A stretch of 64,000 bases of DNA from Leptospiraceae bacterium (GTDB lineage: Bacteria > Spirochaetota > Leptospiria > Leptospirales > Leptospiraceae). Made by a program: the position numbers and the translations under genes. Below, in pieces: positions 1 to 9,083 of the stretch. Position 1 is the first letter of the stretch. Each line of letters starts with the position of its first letter. The stretch is from contig JADJSX010000014.1 in the NCBI GenBank assembly GCA_016711485.1, positions 1-64,000 on the forward strand, read 5' to 3'. Under the pieces are notes generated by a model. That model made no database searches. It had not been told where the DNA came from and worked only from the letters and a program-made list of their open reading frames with translations.

Positions 1-1368
1 AAAGCGATATTTTACGGAATGGTATTCACAGTGAGTAGTACGCCAATTTGTCTCAAAATTCTGAAAGAAAGAAAAGAGCTAAACCAAGAACATGGAAAAA
101 TTTCACTCGGTATATTAATTTTTCAGGATATTGCAATTGTTCCCCTAATGATTGGTGTCAGTTTTTTGAGTCCTTCAGAATCTAGTTCTGCTGGAAAAAT
201 CGCCAAAGAACTCGGACTTATGATTTTGTTAGGCGGCGGAATATTTGGTGGTTTTCGTTTTTTCTTTCCGAAAATGCTTCGAATGATTTCTCATTTACAA
301 GCCCAAGAAGTATGGGTTCTCGGTGGTCTGGCACTTTGTTTTGGAGCTGCTTATCTGAGTCATCTAGCTGGATTATCTTTAGCGTTAGGCGCGTTTATCG
401 CTGGTGTAGTAATAGCAGGATCAGATGAAAGCCATAAAGTAGCAAAAACAATAGAACCAATTCGAGATGCATTTACAGCGATATTTTTTATGTCTCTGGG
501 TCTTTTAATTAATATCAAATTAGAATTCATTCATTTTTATATAATTGTTGCGTTAGGTGTAATACTTGCCAAAGGAGCAATTGTTACATTCGTTTCCCTT
601 ATACTAGGAAACACAACCAAAGTAAGTATACTTGCAGCAATGGCATTAGCACAAGTGGGAGAATTTTCATATGTTCTAGCAAGTGCTGCCGTTCAAAATC
701 AAATAATCACGTCTGACATTTTTCAGATAATTCTTACAGCTATGGTAATTACAATGATTTTGGCTCCCGGTATGATTGCATTTGCTCCGCGACTTGCATT
801 CAAAGCAGTTCCGGCTATTAGCTTTATACCGCTACATAAATTATCACTTTATAAAAAAGAAAAATCGATTCCTAAAATTGATATTGACTCAGTAGTACCA
901 GAAGTATTAATTTTGGGTTTCGGTGTAATTGGAAAAAATGTAAGTAATGTCCTGAAAGAAACTAAAATTCCATTCCAAGTAATGGAAATGAATTTAAATA
1001 ATGTAAAAGAAGGAAAACATATTGGTATACCGATATTCTACGGAGATTGCACTGATCCGGAAGCACTTGAACGAGCCGGATTTCTCAAAGTAAAAGCAGT
1101 AGTAATCGCGATATCAGATGAAGGTGCAGTAAAAGAATCAACATCTCTAATGAAAAAAATTCGACCAGATATATTTATTTTAGTTAGGACACGTTATTTG
1201 TTAAACCAAGAAAAAATAAAAGAACTTGGAGCAGATGTGGTAGTAACCGAAGAGTTTGAATCTTCTATTCAAATATTTTCCCTTTTACTCGAAAAGTTTG
1301 GAGTCGATAAAAATATAATTTTAGAGCAAGAAGATATTATTCGGTCGAATAGTTCTATTTTTTTTTAA
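1..1368 (+). CDS. Monovalent cation:proton antiporter, KefB/CPA2 type, 5'-truncated by window edge
   Basis: This encodes the C-terminal part of an inner-membrane K+/H+ (or Na+/H+) antiporter of the CPA2 family. The frame is open from base 1, and the ATG at 19 sits in the middle of a conserved helix region (VFTVSSTPICLKIL), so the true start lies upstream of the window. About 260 residues of hydrophobic exchanger domain are followed by a cytoplasmic TrkA-N (RCK) domain. The domain opens with the nucleotide-binding glycine motif LGFGVIGKNV and continues through YGDCTDPEALERAGF. KefB relatives usually have 560-660 residues; 455 are visible here and no clear TrkA-C domain follows. The family is gated by NAD(H) or glutathione adducts at the RCK domain (established knowledge). 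Ion specificity cannot be read from the sequence. Confidence 0.85.
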   Translation, partial: KAIFYGMVFTVSSTPICLKILKERKELNQEHGKISLGILIFQDIAIVPLMIGVSFLSPSESSSAGKIAKELGLMILLGGGIFGGFRFFFPKMLRMISHLQAQEVWVLGGLALCFGAAYLSHLAGLSLALGAFIAGVVIAGSDESHKVAKTIEPIRDAFTAIFFMSLGLLINIKLEFIHFYIIVALGVILAKGAIVTFVSLILGNTTKVSILAAMALAQVGEFSYVLASAAVQNQIITSDIFQIILTAMVITMILAPGMIAFAPRLAFKAVPAISFIPLHKLSLYKKEKSIPKIDIDSVVPEVLILGFGVIGKNVSNVLKETKIPFQVMEMNLNNVKEGKHIGIPIFYGDCTDPEALERAGFLKVKAVVIAISDEGAVKESTSLMKKIRPDIFILVRTRYLLNQEKIKELGADVVVTEEFESSIQIFSLLLEKFGVDKNIILEQEDIIRSNSSIFF

Positions 1369-1467
1369 GAGACAAATTGCCGAAAGATATTTGCTATTCG
1401 ATTTATGCTTTCAATTAGAAAGTCAATCGACAATAAACTTCGACCAGCTTTCGCAGAACTGCCAAAC

Positions 1468-1512
1468 TGGACTACTGCATAAAAAGTGGACACATTTTTA
1501 TGCAGTAGTCCA
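1468..1512. repeat. Perfect 18-bp inverted repeat
   Basis: The arms are 1468-1485 and 1495-1512 (left arm TGGACTACTGCATAAAAA) and enclose a 9-nt loop. It lies in the 400-bp gap between the antiporter and an IS3 remnant. It could fold as a hairpin terminator for the antiporter, but no T-run follows, so a palindromic repeat is the safer call. The small ORF over this region is not convincing as a gene. Confidence 0.6.
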
Positions 1513-1533
1513 GTCATTTAGTTACGGATTTCT

Positions 1534-1607
1534 AACCACGAAGAGCACGAAGTTCACGAAGGATTTTCAATGTAATCTTCTTCGTGTTCTTCGCGACCTT
1601 CGTGGTT
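1534..1607. repeat. CACGAAG-type palindromic intergenic repeat
   Basis: The left arm carries repeated CACGAAG units (ACCACGAAGAGCACGAAG), and the right arm from about 1578 carries the reverse complement with CTTCGTG units ending in CTTCGTGGT. The same kind of palindrome recurs at 11255-11338, with weaker relatives at 16209-16230, 25222-25250 and about 44331. I see no coding potential. The function is unknown. Confidence 0.65.
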
Positions 1608-1697
1608 AATCTTTTTTCTGTTTTCTTAACTTAATGACATTGACCTTCAGCCAAGCTATCGCAGGCTATCGACACATTCGATAAACTCAGTGCAAGA

Positions 1698-1770
1698 TTT
1701 ATTAATTCATTAGCTTTTTCTAATATTCTTTTGCTAGTCTCAAGTATCATAGTTTTCTATTTTTGCGTAA
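1698..1770. repeat. Dispersed repeat, copy A
   Basis: About 70 bp running from TTAATTCATTAGC to TTTTTGCGTAA. A nearly identical copy is at 3202-3270 and a diverged copy at 8107-8160. Copies A and B bracket the IS3 remnant. No gene is visible within it. Confidence 0.7.
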
Positions 1771-1827
1771 GTGGACAGACACCGTTTTTTTGGAATCGGA
1801 AGTTAGAGTAAATGAAAGGATGGCAAG

Positions 1828-2123
1828 ATGATAAAACGTAAGAATTTTAGCAATGAGTTTAAAGAGAAAATAGTGCTTGAATATACTTCAGGACAAAGCT
1901 CAGCAGCACAAATAGCACAGAGGGAAGGTATAACATCGCAGACTGTTCGTGATTGGGGAAAGGCATTCAATAATAAAAATTTCAGAGTATGAATTCAACA
2001 GAATTTTCACTGAGAAAGCGAGTAGCAGAATTAGAAAGTGCGTTAGCTGAAGCATCTCTGACAATCCACATATTAAAAAAAAAAGAGGAAATAGAGAAGA
2101 AATACAATATAAGCGGAAAATAA
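1828..2123 (+). pseudogene. IS3-family transposase OrfA, broken into two pieces
   Basis: The first piece (1828-1992, 54 residues) is a helix-turn-helix domain with the IS3 OrfA pattern, including SNEFKEKIVLEY and GITSQTVRDWGKAF. It ends at TGA, overlapping (ATGA) a second piece at 1989-2123 (44 residues) that contains the leucine-zipper-like RVAELESALAEASL. Normal OrfA is one frame of about 90-100 residues, so a stop or frameshift has split it. An A-run near 2077 resembles the programmed frameshift site of the family. Neither piece appears functional alone. Confidence 0.7.
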
Positions 2124-2129
2124 TTCAGA

Positions 2130-2961
2130 AATATCTTGCTCCTGAATTTGGGGTTAAGGCTAGTTGCAAAGATTGAACTGGGTCTGTCGTCTTATTACTA
2201 TTCGTCAGACTTTAAAGAAAGGAAACGTGAAAGGGATTCTAAAATTGTCAAAAAATTGAATCAATCATAGAGCTTCTTCCTCTTTCCGGATACCGAAGTT
2301 GCGCTTCCAAATTGAAAGAAACTATGCAGATCGGAAGGAACCGAGTGCAGAGATTAATGCGCGAAAATCAGCTAAATTGCAGGGCGAAAAAGGCATATTA
2401 CTCTGGAAGCACAAATTCAAAACACCATTTACGAAAATACTCAAACCTACTAATAGAAGCGGATATTCAAGAGTATCCAGTCATAGTTGGTGACGTAACT
2501 GCTTTCGATATAAAAGGTAAAAACCATTATTGTGCACATTTATTAGATTTAACAAATAGAGAGATTTTAGGAATATCTGTTTCTAGAATAAATAATACAG
2601 ATCTTGTTTATCGAACTTTGGAACAAGCTATCAGTAAAAGAGATGACCTCTCTAAGTATATACATCACACTGATAGTGATGTTAGATATTGTTCCAGTAA
2701 ATATATAAAACTTGTAGAGAAGTCCCAAATGAAAATCTCTATGTGTAGAGGCAATGCATATGAAAACGCACATTCAGAATCATTTAATAAAACTTTGAAG
2801 AGACAGGAAATTAATATTCATCAGCATAACTCCATAGAAGAAGCAGAAAAAGTATTCTTGAATTTGCTGTAAAATATAATACTATTAGGCCACACTCTTC
2901 TTTAGGCTGGATATCTCCTCTTAAGTTTTCTAAAAATAAATTAAATTTAATAAAAAAATGA
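2130..2961 (+). pseudogene. IS3-family transposase OrfB (DDE integrase) with frameshifts
   Basis: The longest intact stretch is 2312-2872. It shows an rve-type catalytic core: first Asp in VGDVTAFDI, second in HHTDSDVRYCS, and the Glu in AHSESFNKTLKRQEI. Upstream pieces (LVAKIELGLSSYYYS, then IELLPLSGYRS) and the downstream tail (NTIRPHSSLGWISPLKF) are typical OrfB sequence but fall in other frames. At least two frameshifts and a stop therefore disable the gene. It belongs to the IS3 remnant at 1772-2985. Confidence 0.75.
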
Positions 2962-3031
2962 TTCCAAAAAAAGAGGTTCACTCCAGAAAGAAAAGAAAAA
3001 AGTAAGCAAAAAAGAAAAGAAAGCCCGCAGC

Positions 3032-3201
3032 AGCGATTTTATTGCCTTAACACGCTGCAAATGCTCCATTAAGACCTTTTTGCATTTGAAAAATTAGAAA
3101 AAGATCTGCCCTGTTTATTTTTTGTCTATGAGTTTTTTGGGAAAACTTTTGCATTTAAAACCTAGATAGAATTAAGTTTAAGCCAACTTGACAAAGTAGC
3201 A
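3032..3201 (-). mobile_element. MITE-like remnant related to the IS701-like element
   Basis: The right boundary ACTTGACAAAGTAGCA is followed by TTAA and matches the left end of the two IS701-like copies in reverse. The left part (ATTTTATTG then AACACGCTG then AATGCTCC) matches the reverse complement of the MITE at 25430-25553. The left terminus is eroded. There is no coding potential. It would have been mobilised in trans by the IS701-like transposase (inference). Confidence 0.55.
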
Positions 3202-3270
3202 TTAATTCATTAGCTTTTTCTAATATTATTTTGCTAGTCTCAAGTATCATAGTTTTCTATTTTTGCGTAA
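3202..3270. repeat. Dispersed repeat, copy B
   Basis: Nearly identical to copy A at 1698-1770. It begins at the TTAA target of the adjoining MITE-like remnant and ends in TTTTTGCGTAA just after the stop codon of the SCO-family gene. Confidence 0.65.
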
Positions 3271-3276
3271 GGTCAG

Positions 3277-3885
3277 TTAATTATTATTTTTTTTAAAATA
3301 TTCGAAATCACTTTGTATTCTACTTATATCTTCTAAACCTTCTGGGTATCGAATGATCATATTATTTGATTTGTTGATAAGGATTATATTGGAACTATGA
3401 TTGATTTGGTAGGCAGAATTATTTTTTCCGAAAATATCACGCGCAAACTGAACATAAAACTGTCCGGCAAAATTTTCGATTTTATTTATGTCTGAATCTC
3501 GGACTCCAATAAATCTTTTATCTCGATTTTGCATATAGGTATTTATAGACTCTTTCGAATCTCTTTCTGGATCGATGGATACGAATACAAAACGTAAATC
3601 AGAGTCAGGAATTTTTTTGGAAATTCTAGTCAAAAGACTTACACCCTTGGGGCAAATCTCCGTACACCGCAAAAAACCAAAATAGATAAAATGAAAATTA
3701 CTATTTAATTCTTTTTCTGTAAATTTTGCACCGTTATGGTCTTCTAATTCAAATGGATTAATTTTTATTGAGGATTCAAAACCATAGTATTTATCATTTA
3801 ATTGAAAAACAAAAAGTACAATAAATGCAATGATATGTAATAAAAAAATAATTCCAAAACTAATTTGTTTTTTATTAAGTTTCAT
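3277..3885 (-). CDS. SCO1/SenC-family copper-binding thioredoxin-fold protein
   Basis: A membrane-anchored SCO protein of 202 residues. One transmembrane helix at about residues 9-28 is followed by a periplasmic thioredoxin-like domain. The metal and redox ligands of the family are present: C74 and C78 in CTEICPKG and H163 in INHSSNIILIN. SCO proteins deliver copper to the CuA site of cytochrome c oxidase or act as thiol-disulfide reductases (family knowledge); no oxidase genes lie nearby. The start overlaps the 3' end of the upstream MCP gene by 11 bp, so the two are probably cotranscribed and translationally coupled. The length is normal for the family. Confidence 0.85.
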   Translation of the reverse strand: MKLNKKQISFGIIFLLHIIAFIVLFVFQLNDKYYGFESSIKINPFELEDHNGAKFTEKELNSNFHFIYFGFLRCTEICPKGVSLLTRISKKIPDSDLRFVFVSIDPERDSKESINTYMQNRDKRFIGVRDSDINKIENFAGQFYVQFARDIFGKNNSAYQINHSSNIILINKSNNMIIRYPEGLEDISRIQSDFEYFKKNNN

Positions 3886-5473
3886 TTTTTAAAGATTCAA
3901 TTGCTTTATTTAAATCTTTTATTATTTCCTCGGATGTTTTCCCCAGAGTAACTAAATCTTGAGAATTCTTCACAAAACTTTCTGTGGTCTTATGAAAATC
4001 AGAAATGGATTTCAAAATAGTTTCCATAAATTCTTGCTGTTCGCTAGTTGCATTTTGAATTGTAAAGGCTTCTTTATTTATGGAAGTAATATTATTACGA
4101 ATTTTTTCAAATTTCCTAGTTTGTTCTTTGGCAGTCTCCGTAACTAATTTGAACTCATCTGAAAGCGTATTAAATTGATTAAATAAATCACCAAAAACTC
4201 CCATACCTTGGTTCACAGCTTCGACTGACTGCCTCACCTCAGACTGAATATTTTTCATGAGCCTGTCACTTTCCTTAATGCTATTTGCCGTTTGTTCTGC
4301 TAACTTTGACACTTCTTGCGCTACAATCGCAAACCCTCTTCCGTATTCTCCAGCTCGAGCAGCTTCAATTGACGCATTTAAAGAAAGTAAATTTATTCTG
4401 TCAGCAATTTCGTGAATTCCCTGAATAATAGTTTGCATATCTCTATATGTATTGGAGATTTTACTCATAGACGTTTGCATTGTGTTCAAAGTTTTCTCAC
4501 CTGTTTTCACGATACTAAGCGTAGTGTTAATTCCATTATCAGAATCCCTAATCATTTGCAGCAAATTACCATTTTCCTCATTCAAACTTTCCAAATTTGA
4601 GGTTAACCCTTCTGTGCTGGCATATTGTGATTTTGTGCTATTAGAAACATTTAGAATGCTTTCTGAGACAGATTGTAAAGATTCACTAATTTGCTGGACT
4701 GAGTTTGCTTGTATTTTTGAATCCGAAGAAATTTTTTCGGAATAAGCATATATTTTACTGACAGACATATTTGTTTTTTGAGAAATCAAATCTACTTCAA
4801 TTATTATCTGGGAATTTTTTTCGTACATCTTATTTAAAATTGTAAGTGTTTCAAATCTCATAAATTGTTCTTTAAGTCGACGAGAGAAAAATCCCATCGT
4901 AACACTTTCAAATATTACAAAAATAGCATGTAAAAATACGATATCCCATCCATGCCCATAATTAAATGCCTTTATGGGTATTTCATATAGAGTAAAATTA
5001 TTTTCTTGTAATACATTAAAAATTCCATGCTGAATCGCAATGGAAAGAGTTGCTGTTACAAATAATTTCCAATCTTTATAGATTAGTAAAAATCCCAATG
5101 TAACAAATACATGAAAATGCATTTCAATTCTACCTAACTGAACAAATATTAATAAAGAGGAAAACGTCATGATAATCACTGAAAATAAATGACGCGAAAT
5201 GGTTGTACCTTGAAAAAGGTAATAAATTACCATCGATAATAAAGAAAGGACAGTATAAAAAATAAGTCCGGGGATTAATGTTCCATAACTATACGCAAAT
5301 AAAATAACCCAAGGAAGATGCGAAAACATCAAAACCAACATGAATTTATCATTTTTTTTGCAGTCTTCTGTATAAATTTCTTCTGCTGATAAATTCTCTT
5401 TTATAAACTCATTATTATTTAGATTTTTCATATCCTTTTCTTTCGATCCTTTAACATTCTGCCCAAAAACCAA
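3875..5473 (-). CDS. Methyl-accepting chemotaxis protein with multi-pass membrane sensor
   Basis: The N-terminal 200 residues carry about six transmembrane segments (roughly 44-62, 66-86, 96-113, 121-133, 138-155 and 176-196) instead of the usual periplasmic sensor loop. A His-containing motif, EMHFHVF, lies at 118-123, and no HAMP domain is evident. A cytoplasmic signalling coiled coil follows, with the highly conserved hairpin tip at about 361-388 (NLLSLNASIEAARAGEYGRG). It should signal to CheA/CheW. The longest frame starts at a TTG with no visible Shine-Dalgarno. An ATG at 5431 (MKNLNNNEF) is the alternative, but its AAAGGA is too close to be ideal. It is the first gene of a two-gene unit with the SCO protein. 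Confidence 0.88.
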   Translation of the reverse strand: MVFGQNVKGSKEKDMKNLNNNEFIKENLSAEEIYTEDCKKNDKFMLVLMFSHLPWVILFAYSYGTLIPGLIFYTVLSLLSMVIYYLFQGTTISRHLFSVIIMTFSSLLIFVQLGRIEMHFHVFVTLGFLLIYKDWKLFVTATLSIAIQHGIFNVLQENNFTLYEIPIKAFNYGHGWDIVFLHAIFVIFESVTMGFFSRRLKEQFMRFETLTILNKMYEKNSQIIIEVDLISQKTNMSVSKIYAYSEKISSDSKIQANSVQQISESLQSVSESILNVSNSTKSQYASTEGLTSNLESLNEENGNLLQMIRDSDNGINTTLSIVKTGEKTLNTMQTSMSKISNTYRDMQTIIQGIHEIADRINLLSLNASIEAARAGEYGRGFAIVAQEVSKLAEQTANSIKESDRLMKNIQSEVRQSVEAVNQGMGVFGDLFNQFNTLSDEFKLVTETAKEQTRKFEKIRNNITSINKEAFTIQNATSEQQEFMETILKSISDFHKTTESFVKNSQDLVTLGKTSEEIIKDLNKAIESLKNET

Positions 5474-5894
5474 TATTACAAATTAAAATAAAATCGAACA
5501 TAATACAAGATGTTTTTATTAGTTTAGACTTTCCGTTTAAAGGAATAATTTTTCCAGTGGGAAAGGTTTATGAGCATTTTCCTCAATTATACTGAATTAA
5601 AATCTAGTATTACCTATGTATGCTTTAAAATACATTATCAGCCCAACTTGAATACAAAAAAGTTATGTAACTTATGTTACGCAAAATTGGAAATTTACGA
5701 AAATGAAACCTAATTTAAGAATATTAGAAAATGGTAATGAATTAATAAATTCAATAGCCTGCGGCAGCAAGCCCACCGCTAGGTGCAACCGTCAAGTGGA
5801 CACTGGACTCACCTTGCGTAAGGTGAGTTATGTAATAATGTTTATTTTGTTTGTTTACTAAATCTAAACAAGTGACTGCGGTTAATGCTTTGAG
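5474..5894. repeat. Intergenic region with composite dispersed repeat, copy D
   Basis: No gene is visible in this 421-bp gap. From about 5739 it holds GAATTAATAAATTCAATAGC, then CTGCGGCAGCAAGCCCACCG and CTAGGTGCAA, followed by a small hairpin (ACTCACCTT, loop GCGT, AAGGTGAGT; 5807-5828). The same modules occur in inverted orientation at 7866-8125, on the other side of the histidine kinase gene. The AT-rich part next to 5473 may contain the MCP promoter, but I cannot assign boxes. Confidence 0.6.
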
Positions 5895-7808
5895 TTAAGA
5901 TTTTTCCGGCAAATCGATAGTAAACTCGCTTCCATTTCCTAATTCACTTTTGACTCTTATAGTTCCACCGTGCAATTCTACAATTTTTCTTGCGATAAAT
6001 AAACCTAATCCTACCCCACTCACTTCATAGGACAAGGAAGTATCTACTCGAAAGAATTTTTCGAATATTTTATCGTGAAATTCTTTTGATATCCCAATCC
6101 CATTGTCTTTAATTGAAATTTCTATTCCTTTAAAAGTACGATCCAAAGTTTTTAAAACCCGTTTTCTAAATGTAATTTCTACAGTTCCTTTTGGTTTATT
6201 GTATACTATTGCATTTTTTAAAATTGCCTCGATTGCTTTTGCTAATAGAATCGAATCACATTCAAACTCTATTTTTTCTTTTGCCTCAAATATTATTTGA
6301 ACGTCTTGGTCTTCTAATATTTGTTTAACTTCGACCAAAACACTCTCTATCAATTTGGAAATTTCTATCTTATTTTTTTGTAATTTTAAATTTGTTTCAA
6401 TATCTGTCACAAGAATTAAATCATTTACATAATCATTCAATTTACCTGAGCCAGCTCGTATTTCCTTAGCAAATTCTCTTACCTCATCTGGATAATTATC
6501 ATTACCCGCTAATAATTCAGAAAGTACGAACACTGTGGTCATAGGAGTTCTAAGTTCGTGAGATAGATTTGCCAAAAACTCATCTTTTACTTTACTTCCT
6601 CTTTTTTCTGCTTCTAATGCTCTTACTTGAGCAGTAACATTTTGTTTTTGTAAATCATTGATTCGATCAGCTAATCCCAAAGAAAGAAGTATAACCTCTA
6701 AAGATGTTCCTAAAAATGCAGAATATTCCGTAAGAGGATTGCTTGGTAAAAAACCAGCATTTCGAAGCGCTAAAATTATTCCCCCAAGTAAAAGTGTCAT
6801 CCATGCAAGCATATAATACCTTGCAGAACGATATCCAAGAGCAAATGACAATATACCCCCAAAAATCATCAATAACGCAACTAAAACAATTTCAATAACT
6901 AAAAGTATAATCACAGCTTGATGGTCCATAAATAGAGTTCCTAATGTAGTAACAATAAATATAAGCCTAAACACATTTAATAGTCTGTGGATTTTTGGTA
7001 ATGTTTTCTCTGTTTGCAAAAAATTAATTGTAAAAGAAATCATAAATACAAAACTTAAAGGAATAGAAATTGCATAAAAAAGATGATAGAAATAAATTGA
7101 CCATCTCCAAATATACTGAGTCATTAAACCAGTATAGTTAAACCAAAAATAAACGAATGTAAATATATACATAACATAAAAGAAATAGGTATTATCCCGA
7201 ATCGAAATCCAAACAAATAGATTATAAAATCCCATTACAATTAAAGCTCCAAAAAACATTCCAAACAAATACATTTCCAAATTGGATTTTTCGAGAAAAG
7301 CCTCCTCTGTCCAAATCGAAATTGGAAGCATCATTGAGTCTGATGTTTCAAATCGTAAAAAATATAAGTTGTCTATTTGAAAGGATGGATTTATTACAAA
7401 AACTAAATTTCGAGAAGGGACGTCTCGTTCTTTAAATGGAATGTAATCACCGATTTGTTTTTCTTCAGATACTGATTTGGTTTTTATTTGAAAAAGACTG
7501 ACTTTATCAAATTGAGGAAATCGAATTTCTAGAAAATACTTTTTTTCGAGATCTGATTTTATTTTTAAACGAACCCAGTATATAGATTTGGTAAAACCAA
7601 AACTAGGGACTTGCCTATCCGATTTTATCCAACGATTTTCGAATTCTTCCTTTTGTATATCATCTATCGTTAAAATTCTATTCTGATCTTCAAGAATTTC
7701 TAAATACATTCCCATGGGATATTCAATAGTATCCTTTGTAAGAACAATCGGATCCATTGCAAAAATAGAATTGAGGAATAATAAAATAATGGTGAATAAT
7801 AACTTCAT
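5895..7808 (-). CDS. Sensor histidine kinase with 7TMR-DISM sensor
   Basis: A 637-residue hybrid receptor kinase. A signal peptide (about 1-17) leads into a periplasmic beta-rich 7TMR-DISMED2-like domain (about 30-170), then seven transmembrane helices (about 180-380), a short coiled coil, and a HisKA plus HATPase transmitter. Phospho-acceptor H417 lies in FLANLSHELRTPM. The N-box N532 is in ILKNAIVYN, G1 in KDNGIGIS (568-573) and G2 in GVGLGLFIARKIV (about 599-610). All catalytic boxes look intact. No response regulator is adjacent, so its partner is encoded elsewhere. DISM receptors are thought to bind extracellular carbohydrates or other small ligands (family knowledge). The gene stands alone between inverted copies of a dispersed repeat. 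Confidence 0.92.
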   Translation of the reverse strand: MKLLFTIILLFLNSIFAMDPIVLTKDTIEYPMGMYLEILEDQNRILTIDDIQKEEFENRWIKSDRQVPSFGFTKSIYWVRLKIKSDLEKKYFLEIRFPQFDKVSLFQIKTKSVSEEKQIGDYIPFKERDVPSRNLVFVINPSFQIDNLYFLRFETSDSMMLPISIWTEEAFLEKSNLEMYLFGMFFGALIVMGFYNLFVWISIRDNTYFFYVMYIFTFVYFWFNYTGLMTQYIWRWSIYFYHLFYAISIPLSFVFMISFTINFLQTEKTLPKIHRLLNVFRLIFIVTTLGTLFMDHQAVIILLVIEIVLVALLMIFGGILSFALGYRSARYYMLAWMTLLLGGIILALRNAGFLPSNPLTEYSAFLGTSLEVILLSLGLADRINDLQKQNVTAQVRALEAEKRGSKVKDEFLANLSHELRTPMTTVFVLSELLAGNDNYPDEVREFAKEIRAGSGKLNDYVNDLILVTDIETNLKLQKNKIEISKLIESVLVEVKQILEDQDVQIIFEAKEKIEFECDSILLAKAIEAILKNAIVYNKPKGTVEITFRKRVLKTLDRTFKGIEISIKDNGIGISKEFHDKIFEKFFRVDTSLSYEVSGVGLGLFIARKIVELHGGTIRVKSELGNGSEFTIDLPEKS

Positions 7809-7859
7809 TTTATCTAATTATACTCCACTCAATAGAAATCGATTCTATTTTTAATATTA

Positions 7860-8161
7860 ATTTATTAGCTCACCTTACGCTTTCGCCATTATCATTGCTT
7901 TTCAAAAGCAATGATTGAGTTCGGGTGAGGCCAACGTTCAAATGATGTTTGCACCTAGCGGTGGGCTCGCTGCCAATGCTGTCAACTTAAGAACTAAATG
8001 TCGGACAATGACTGGTAGAATAGGCATCCTTGCCTGTTCACTGGACAGGCAGGGATGCCTATCCTACCTTAAGTTGACAACATTAGGCTCGCTGCCGCAG
8101 GCTATTGTATTTATTAATTCATTAGCAATTTCGAATATTCTTATTTTGGCTTTTTGCGTAA
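7860..8161. repeat. Nested palindromic / composite dispersed repeat, copy C
   Basis: The 414-bp gap holds several repeat modules and no credible gene. Outer arms TGTCAACTTAAG (7980-7991) and CTTAAGTTGACA (8068-8079) enclose a long hairpin, 8014-8037 against 8045-8068, built on TAGGCATCCTTGCCTGT with one or two mismatches. Flanking modules (TTGCACCTAGCGGTGGGCTC, then GCTGCCGCAGGCTATTG, then TTATTAATTCATTAGC) are inverted copies of those at 5739-5790. The end TTTTTGCGTAA matches copies A and B. Confidence 0.65.
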
Positions 8162-8222
8162 CATCAGTTAGTATTTTAAAATATTACATAAAGTGAGTGA
8201 AAAAAAAATACTTTCTGATAAA

Positions 8223-9083
8223 CTAATTTTTTACTGAATTGGATTTTTCATTTTCAATAACTACAACATGCATAGTCTCTGTATCTCGAAATTCGCCCTG
8301 TCTAGGTTCGAGAGAAATTTTTTCTTCGTCCGACAAATCAAAAGTTTCCCCACGTTTCAAATGTTTTTTTGAAAATAATACATGATGAGTCAAATCATAC
8401 AATATTTTATAGATTTCTTCAAATGACTTTTCTGAATCGGAAAATTCGATTTCTCGAAATCCAAATTCTTTAAGACCGATCGTAAATCCATTTCTCTTTT
8501 CGTTATTTTCCCTTAACCCAAAGTATATCCAATTTCCAATAGGTAAATCATTCGCGGACATAGAATCAGATATTTTTAAATAATGTTCGCTAGGTAAAAT
8601 AAGGGATTGATTTCCTAAATAGATTCCAATGGATTTCGTATTTCTAAGGATTGTTGCCGCCACTTTCGTAAACTCTAAGTTGAGTTCCACAAAGTCTTCT
8701 ACATCACTTGATACAGTGAGGATAATATGCGACTGGTGCTCGGAAACTTTTTCTAATGCATCACTCCATGTATGAGAAATTTTACAAACAGATTCTATTT
8801 CATCTTGAGGAATTTCTGCATCTAACGCTACAATCACTATTTTATATTTTTCAGTTTGAAAAATAACAACCCCATCATTGGTCGTTTTTTTATTTATTTT
8901 CATTTTATATTTTGTGATGAGTTCCCTTTCTATCATCGCAGAATTAAAAATGGGTTCCTTACTTAAAAGTATGATTCCAGAAACACTATTTTTATAACTA
9001 GCTTTATTGCCTTGGTAAAACAAGATAACAAGCACAAGTAGGATTAAGATAATTACAAAAAGTATTATTGCGAGTTTAATCAT
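8223..9083 (-). CDS. Membrane-anchored hypothetical protein (possibly DUF4261-like)
   Basis: A 286-residue protein with one N-terminal transmembrane helix (about residues 3-24) and a soluble remainder. Features such as SIGIYLGNQSLILPSEHY and GFTIGLKEFGFREIEF recall the poorly characterised DUF4261 domain, but that is from memory and unverified. The C-terminus is charged and likely disordered. No catalytic motif is recognisable. It is a single gene, divergent from the acyl-CoA dehydrogenase at 9476 and separated from it by 392 bp. I do not know its function. Confidence 0.65.
   Translation of the reverse strand: MIKLAIILFVIILILLVLVILFYQGNKASYKNSVSGIILLSKEPIFNSAMIERELITKYKMKINKKTTNDGVVIFQTEKYKIVIVALDAEIPQDEIESVCKISHTWSDALEKVSEHQSHIILTVSSDVEDFVELNLEFTKVAATILRNTKSIGIYLGNQSLILPSEHYLKISDSMSANDLPIGNWIYFGLRENNEKRNGFTIGLKEFGFREIEFSDSEKSFEEIYKILYDLTHHVLFSKKHLKRGETFDLSDEEKISLEPRQGEFRDTETMHVVVIENEKSNSVKN

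Larger units (their letters stand above)
1772..2985 (+). mobile_element. Decayed IS3-family insertion sequence
   Basis: About 1.2 kb, the usual IS3-family size. The imperfect terminal inverted repeats are the left end from 1772 (TGGACAGACACC, then TTTTTTTGGAATC) and the right end 2960-2985, whose reverse complement reads TGGAGTGAACCTC then TTTTTTTGGAATC. Between them lie remnants of the two overlapping IS3 reading frames. I could not find a convincing target-site duplication. The element is non-autonomous now because both frames are broken. Confidence 0.75.

Noticed and set aside
1391..1609. 72-residue ORF after the antiporter
   Set aside because: It spans two palindromic repeats and has no recognisable protein features.
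2299..2493. 64-residue ORF in the IS3 remnant
   Set aside because: Alternate-frame reading of OrfB; the OrfB frame (2312-2872) carries the catalytic motifs.
5739..8125. CTAGGTGCAA / GCCTGCGGCAGC modules as integron attC sites
   Set aside because: No GTTRRRY-type core pair, no integrase in the window, and they flank a gene in opposite orientation, unlike cassette arrays.
7915..8196. 93-residue plus-strand ORF
   Set aside because: It lies wholly over inverted repeats between two genes and its sequence follows the repeat structure.
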